Source: Draconibacterium sp050179035 (GTDB taxonomy: Bacteria; Bacteroidota; Bacteroidia; Bacteroidales; Prolixibacteraceae). Taken from it: DNA of 64,000 bases. Where the stretch lies: contig JBFXFM010000016.1 in assembly GCA_050179035.1 (NCBI GenBank), positions 1 to 64,000 on the forward strand. Reading direction: 5' to 3'. Below, one piece after another: positions 59,994 to 64,000 of this stretch. Position 1 is the first letter of the stretch; every line of letters begins with the position of its first letter. A program made the translations under genes and the position numbers. The notes under the pieces were generated by a model, which saw nothing but the letters and a program-made list of their open reading frames with translations, ran no database searches and had not been told where the DNA came from.

Positions 59994-62900
59994 ATGACCA
60001 TGAACCAGAAAAACTCAAAAGTAAAGTTGCTGATGATAAATGAACAGTTAAAGGAAGAAATCAGGAAACATCAGGAAACCACGCGTCAACTACAGGAAAA
60101 ACAGCAATTTCTGACCAATATTATGACCAACGCTCCAATTGTTATCTGGAGCATCGACCTGGAAGGAAAATTCACCTACACACAGTATTCAGGGCCGGGT
60201 TCGCTCCCCGACAGCGAACGGATTGGCAAATCGGCACTCGAAATTTATAAGGGCACCGAGGTTGAAAATTTTATCCGGAAAGTGCTGAAGGAAGAAATCA
60301 ACAGCGATATATTGCAGGTAAACGGGATAATTTACGACACGCGTGTTTCGCCACTTTTCGATACAGAAGGTAACAAAACCGGTTACATGGGCGTGTCGAT
60401 GGACATTACCGACAGAATAAAGACTGAAAAAGAACTCGAAAAATTCAGACTTGTTCTCGACCAGGCACCCGGAGCGGTTTACATCATGGACAAAAACTGG
60501 AATTTTGAATACATCAATCCCTGGTTTACTCGAATCTCTGGTTACAAACCCGAAGAACTCCTCAACAAAAACATCAGCGAAACGCTTTACAAAAACTACG
60601 ATAAAATCCCGGCATCGCGCTCCGAAATTTCAAAATCGCTGCTTGAAGGAAAACCCTGGCAGGGCGAACTTCATACCATCAACAAAGACGGTTCGCGCTA
60701 CTGGGCTAACACAATTGCTTCTCCGTACAAAAACCAGCAGGGCGAAATCGATGGTTATATCATTATTCAGCAGGACATTACTGAAAAAAAGAAAATTGAA
60801 ACCGAATTAGCCGAAAAGGAAAACCTGTACCGAACACTGATTGAAAAATCTCTCGATGGGGTTTCTATTTCGCAGGACGGAAAAATCATCATGGTCAACC
60901 AGGCTTTTTGCGATATGTTTGGATATACAATCGACGAAATGCTGGAAAAAGAACCCTCGTCGCTGATAGCAGAGAAGGACCGTGAAAGGGTTCTCGACCT
61001 GCATTACAAACGGATGCGGGGCGAATTAAAAACCAACAGTTACCTCGCTTCAATGATTCATAAAAACGGCAACGAAATTATTGTCGATATCAACGCAGCC
61101 ACAGTAATCATGAACGGGAGAAATGCCTCGTTTGTAACTATGCGCGACGTTACGGAGAAAAACCGCATACAGAAAGCATTGCAGGAAAGCGAAATAAAAT
61201 ACAAAACACTGGTTGACAATTCACAGGACGGAATCCTGATTATCCGAAATAACCAGGTTTTGTTTGCCAACAACACCATTTGCCGGATGTTAAAAACTAC
61301 GACCGAACAACTTTCGGCTTTTCCTGCCACCGATATTGTTCACCCCGACGACCGGAATAAAGCACAGCAAATGAGTGAGCTGCGTGAAAAAGGCGAATCA
61401 CACACCATGCTCGACAATTACCGGCTAAAAGTAGTTACTGGTGAATACATCGAAACAGAATCGTTCTCCACTGTGATTGATTACGAAGGATTGCCTGCAA
61501 GTTTTATCACTATCCACGACATTACTGAGAAAAACAGGATGCAGGAGAAAATCGTGAAAAGCGAAGAAAAATACCGCACCCTCATCGATAAAGCCACCGA
61601 CGGAATTATCATTACCCAACATGGCTTTCTGAAGTTTGTTAACGAAGCTTTTTGCAAACTTACCCAATACAGCGAAAACGAACTGATTGACAAGCTTTAT
61701 CTTGATTTTGTGGTTTCCGAAGACCATAAAAAAATGAATTCATACCATTCACGCCGGATGGCCGGTGAAGATTTTCAGGTGATGTACCGCAGTAAAATCC
61801 TGAAAAAAGATGGTTCAATTCTCGAAGTCGAACTCAATGCCCGTACCTCGGAATACAATGGTGAGCCCGCTGCCTTTATCATTATGCGCGATATTACCAA
61901 CCGTTTGAGAATGGAAGAGGCACTTGCCAAAAGCGAACAGAAATACCGCCAGTTGGCCGAAATGCTTCCACAAACCATTTACGAACTCGATTTACAGGGC
62001 AATATCACGTATTTTAACCAAACTGGTTACCAGAAATTCGGTATCACAAAATATGACCTGGGCATTTCTGCTTTCAGCTTTATCGTTCCCGAAGAGCATG
62101 AAAGAATGCGGATGAACATGCTGAAAAGCCTCAAAGAAGGATACAGTACGCCGGGAAACAGCTATACCGCAATCAGCAAATACGGGAAGAAATTTCCGGT
62201 AATGATTTTTGCTTCACCACAATATGCGGGCGATAAAATTACCGGGACTTGTGGCATCATTCTCGACATGTCGGAACACGAAGCCATGGAAAATGCGCTC
62301 AGGGAAAGTGAAAAAAAATACCGCGAATTGGCCGAAATGCTGCCGCAAACCGTATATGAACACGATTTAAACGGAAAACTCACCTACCTGAACCAGGCCG
62401 GCAAAAAAACTTTTGGTATTCAAAGTATCGAATCCGGCATTTCTGCACACGATTTGGTGGTTGCCGAAGATATCGAAAGAATGATTAACAACATGCAAAA
62501 ATCGTATTTCGAAAAAACATCTTCACAAGGAAATATCTATTCAGCTATTCGTTCGAATGGAGAAAAATTTCCGGTTATGATTTTTGCCACACCCATGTTT
62601 TCGGAGGGAAAAATTACCGGTACCCGCGGAATTGTTATTGATATGACCGAAAATGTGAAGATGGAAAATGCGCTTCGGGAAAGTGAAAAAAAATACCGCA
62701 CCCTCATCGACAAAGCCACCGACGGAATTCTTATAACCCAGGACGGTGTTTTCAGGTTTGTAAACCCGGCTTTTTGCGAAATGATGCAGTACTCCGAAGC
62801 CGAATTGCTTGAAAAACCATTTATTGATGTGGTGGACAAAAATCATCATCAGGAAATGCTCGAAAACCATAAGCGCCGGATGACAGGCGAATCTTTTCCC

Positions 62901-63722
62901 GCCATTTACCGTGCAAAACTTTATCGGAAAGACGGGAGCAGTATTATTGTGGAATTGAATTCACGGACTACTGACTACAATGGCAAACCCGCTTCGTTTG
63001 TGATAACACGCGACATAACCGACCGTTTGCAAACCGAAGAAGAACTGCTCAGTGCAAAAAAAGAGCTCGAACAACTCAACCAGAACCTCGAAAACCGGGT
63101 GCAGGAAAGCACGCTGAAACTCACCGAAGCCAACACACAACTCATTCGTTTGCAGAAAGAAAATTTGCAGTCGCAGTTTGAAGTGTTGCGGCAACAGGTA
63201 AACCCGCACTTCCTTTTCAACAGTTTGAATGTACTAACATCGCTTATCAAACTCGAACCCGATTTGGCCGAACAGTTTACCGAACACCTTTCAAAAGTGT
63301 ACCGCTATGTGCTCGAAAACAAAGACAATGATTTGGTAAGCCTGCAGACCGAACTCGATTTTCTGGATGCCTATATTTTCCTCCTCAACATCAGGTTTAT
63401 GGATAAAATTATTGTAAAAGTTGACATCAGCGAAAAGAAACGTGAATGCCTGATTTTGCCGCTTGCCTTGCAGTTGCTCATCGAAAACGCCATAAAACAC
63501 AATTCGATGTCGAAAAAGAACCCATTAAAAATTGAGATTTTTATAGCCATTGACAATGTGCTGCATGTTGAAAATAACCTGCAGGAGCGTGAGTCGCATA
63601 TGATTTCAACAGGTGTTGGGTTGCGGAATATTGCCCATCGCTATCACCTGCTCGACATGCCCGAACCCGAATTTGTAAAAACTGAAACAAAATTCATTGC
63701 CCGCGTTCCGTTGAAATGCTGA
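59994..63722 (+). CDS. Multi-PAS LytS-like sensor histidine kinase, soluble
   Basis: 1242 residues without a membrane segment. After a short coiled coil come eight PAS domains beginning near 38, 152, 278, 402, 525, 647, 768 and 901, most ending in a PAC segment such as FVTMRDVTEKNR. PAS 5 and 8 both start YRTLIDKATDGI; 6 and 7 start YRxLAEMLPQTxYE, which shows internal duplication. A coiled coil (about 1025-1060) leads to the His_kinase domain (QVNPHFLFNSLNVLTS, His near 1071) and the ATPase: N box LPLALQLLIENAIKHNS, G box GVGLRNIAHRYH. It belongs to the LytS/YehU type. Its response regulator gene follows. Confidence 0.93.
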   Translation: MTMNQKNSKVKLLMINEQLKEEIRKHQETTRQLQEKQQFLTNIMTNAPIVIWSIDLEGKFTYTQYSGPGSLPDSERIGKSALEIYKGTEVENFIRKVLKEEINSDILQVNGIIYDTRVSPLFDTEGNKTGYMGVSMDITDRIKTEKELEKFRLVLDQAPGAVYIMDKNWNFEYINPWFTRISGYKPEELLNKNISETLYKNYDKIPASRSEISKSLLEGKPWQGELHTINKDGSRYWANTIASPYKNQQGEIDGYIIIQQDITEKKKIETELAEKENLYRTLIEKSLDGVSISQDGKIIMVNQAFCDMFGYTIDEMLEKEPSSLIAEKDRERVLDLHYKRMRGELKTNSYLASMIHKNGNEIIVDINAATVIMNGRNASFVTMRDVTEKNRIQKALQESEIKYKTLVDNSQDGILIIRNNQVLFANNTICRMLKTTTEQLSAFPATDIVHPDDRNKAQQMSELREKGESHTMLDNYRLKVVTGEYIETESFSTVIDYEGLPASFITIHDITEKNRMQEKIVKSEEKYRTLIDKATDGIIITQHGFLKFVNEAFCKLTQYSENELIDKLYLDFVVSEDHKKMNSYHSRRMAGEDFQVMYRSKILKKDGSILEVELNARTSEYNGEPAAFIIMRDITNRLRMEEALAKSEQKYRQLAEMLPQTIYELDLQGNITYFNQTGYQKFGITKYDLGISAFSFIVPEEHERMRMNMLKSLKEGYSTPGNSYTAISKYGKKFPVMIFASPQYAGDKITGTCGIILDMSEHEAMENALRESEKKYRELAEMLPQTVYEHDLNGKLTYLNQAGKKTFGIQSIESGISAHDLVVAEDIERMINNMQKSYFEKTSSQGNIYSAIRSNGEKFPVMIFATPMFSEGKITGTRGIVIDMTENVKMENALRESEKKYRTLIDKATDGILITQDGVFRFVNPAFCEMMQYSEAELLEKPFIDVVDKNHHQEMLENHKRRMTGESFPAIYRAKLYRKDGSSIIVELNSRTTDYNGKPASFVITRDITDRLQTEEELLSAKKELEQLNQNLENRVQESTLKLTEANTQLIRLQKENLQSQFEVLRQQVNPHFLFNSLNVLTSLIKLEPDLAEQFTEHLSKVYRYVLENKDNDLVSLQTELDFLDAYIFLLNIRFMDKIIVKVDISEKKRECLILPLALQLLIENAIKHNSMSKKNPLKIEIFIAIDNVLHVENNLQERESHMISTGVGLRNIAHRYHLLDMPEPEFVKTETKFIARVPLKC

Positions 63723-63726
63723 CTAA

Positions 63727-63771
63727 CACCGGTCTTCAGACCGGTGAATAAAAGATAAAGGACTTTAGTCC
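63727..63771. repeat. Tandem palindromes between kinase and regulator genes
   Basis: CACCGGTC-TTCA-GACCGGTG (63727-63746) and GGACT-TT-AGTCC (63760-63771) lie in the 79-bp gap before the LytTR regulator. The pair resembles dispersed REP-like elements of Bacteroidota. It may moderate read-through. Confidence 0.65.
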
Positions 63772-63801
63772 AAAACAAGATTTATAATAAAAATACAGAT
63801 A

Positions 63802-64000
63802 ATGAGAATCGTAATAATTGAAGATGAAATGTACGCAGCCAAACGGCTCGAAAACATGGTGAAGGAATACGACCCGAAAATTGAAATTGCTGCCTGGCTC
63901 GAATCGGTGGAAGAATCGGTGGAATGGTTCCGAGGGAACAGCGAACCCGACCTGATTTTCCTCGATATCCACCTCGAAGACAACCTCAGTTTTGCCATTT
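63802..64000 (+). CDS. LytTR-type response regulator, 5' part
   Basis: The gene runs off the window; 66 residues of its receiver domain are visible: MRIVIIEDEMYAAKRLENM with the acidic pair, and LIFLDIHLEDN with the phospho-acceptor Asp55. Together with the LytS-type kinase 79 bp upstream, the missing C-terminal part is expected to be a LytTR DNA-binding domain (inference). The start is the ATG at 63802. Confidence 0.85.
   Translation, partial: MRIVIIEDEMYAAKRLENMVKEYDPKIEIAAWLESVEESVEWFRGNSEPDLIFLDIHLEDNLSFAI

Noticed and set aside
1..64000. tRNA, rRNA or riboswitch genes
   Set aside because: I read both strands for cloverleaf-like or conserved core motifs and saw none; a covariance search would be decisive.

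Overview
The window is a stretch of a Bacteroidota chromosome, most likely a Marinilabiliales/Prolixibacteraceae-like member of Bacteroidia. The order-level guess is inference. The phylum call rests on a type IX secretion C-terminal sorting domain, TTTG...TAnnTTTG promoters, a type II-C CRISPR repeat of the 47-bp Bacteroides kind, a eukaryote-like citrate synthase next to two isocitrate dehydrogenases, DUF4301, and a PAS/LytS-LytTR two-component pair. I saw no rRNA, tRNA or riboswitch.

Region 1 (1-6571) is a type II-C CRISPR-Cas locus that has been invaded twice. The window opens in the last codons of an IS1595-family transposase that run straight into a cas9 reading frame lacking its N-terminal part (RuvC-I, REC), so cas9 is split. 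Between cas9 and cas1 sits a REP-associated Y1 (HUH) transposase. A perfect palindrome lies just upstream of it, and a second version of the same palindrome lies inside its own coding sequence. cas1 and cas2 look intact. Between cas2 and the array I read a minus-strand tracrRNA (anti-repeat plus intrinsic terminator). The array has 23 intact identical repeats, one degenerate repeat and 23 spacers.

Region 2 (6572-20468) holds housekeeping and accessory genes: an EamA permease, a TPR protein, DUF4301, a YhcC-type radical SAM protein, a secreted NIF3-like protein, YccF, YjbQ, indolepyruvate:ferredoxin oxidoreductase (iorAB), a CysP-like member of the PiT family, a Na+/Ca2+ exchanger, a lipoprotein phosphoesterase, a cupin and a nitroreductase.

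Region 3 (20490-26892) is a minus-strand oxidative TCA cluster reading aconitase, type II NADP-IDH, E. coli-type IDH (with NAD-type cofactor residues) and citrate synthase. Together these take oxaloacetate plus acetyl-CoA to 2-oxoglutarate, with NADH and NADPH outlets side by side.

Region 4 (27248-49738) is mostly minus-strand. It holds small metabolic and membrane genes, two serine hydrolases, an M1-type peptidase, a translationally coupled GNAT/DUF6544/MBL trio, an acyltransferase, a 1616-residue cysteine-rich T9SS cargo protein and a flavodiiron protein.

Region 5 (49889-54695) has two convergent peptidoglycan genes. Each is preceded by a defence-like module in the same apparent operon: an MNT/HEPN pair before mltG, and a CTAG-type (MjaI-like) restriction-modification pair before murB. 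A second HEPN/MNT pair lies at 58534-59216.

Region 6 (54813-64000) has a TPR protein, an SMP-30 family protein, DUF3795, a soluble sensor kinase with eight PAS domains and the beginning of its LytTR-type response regulator. Dispersed non-coding palindromes and low-complexity tracts occur throughout.
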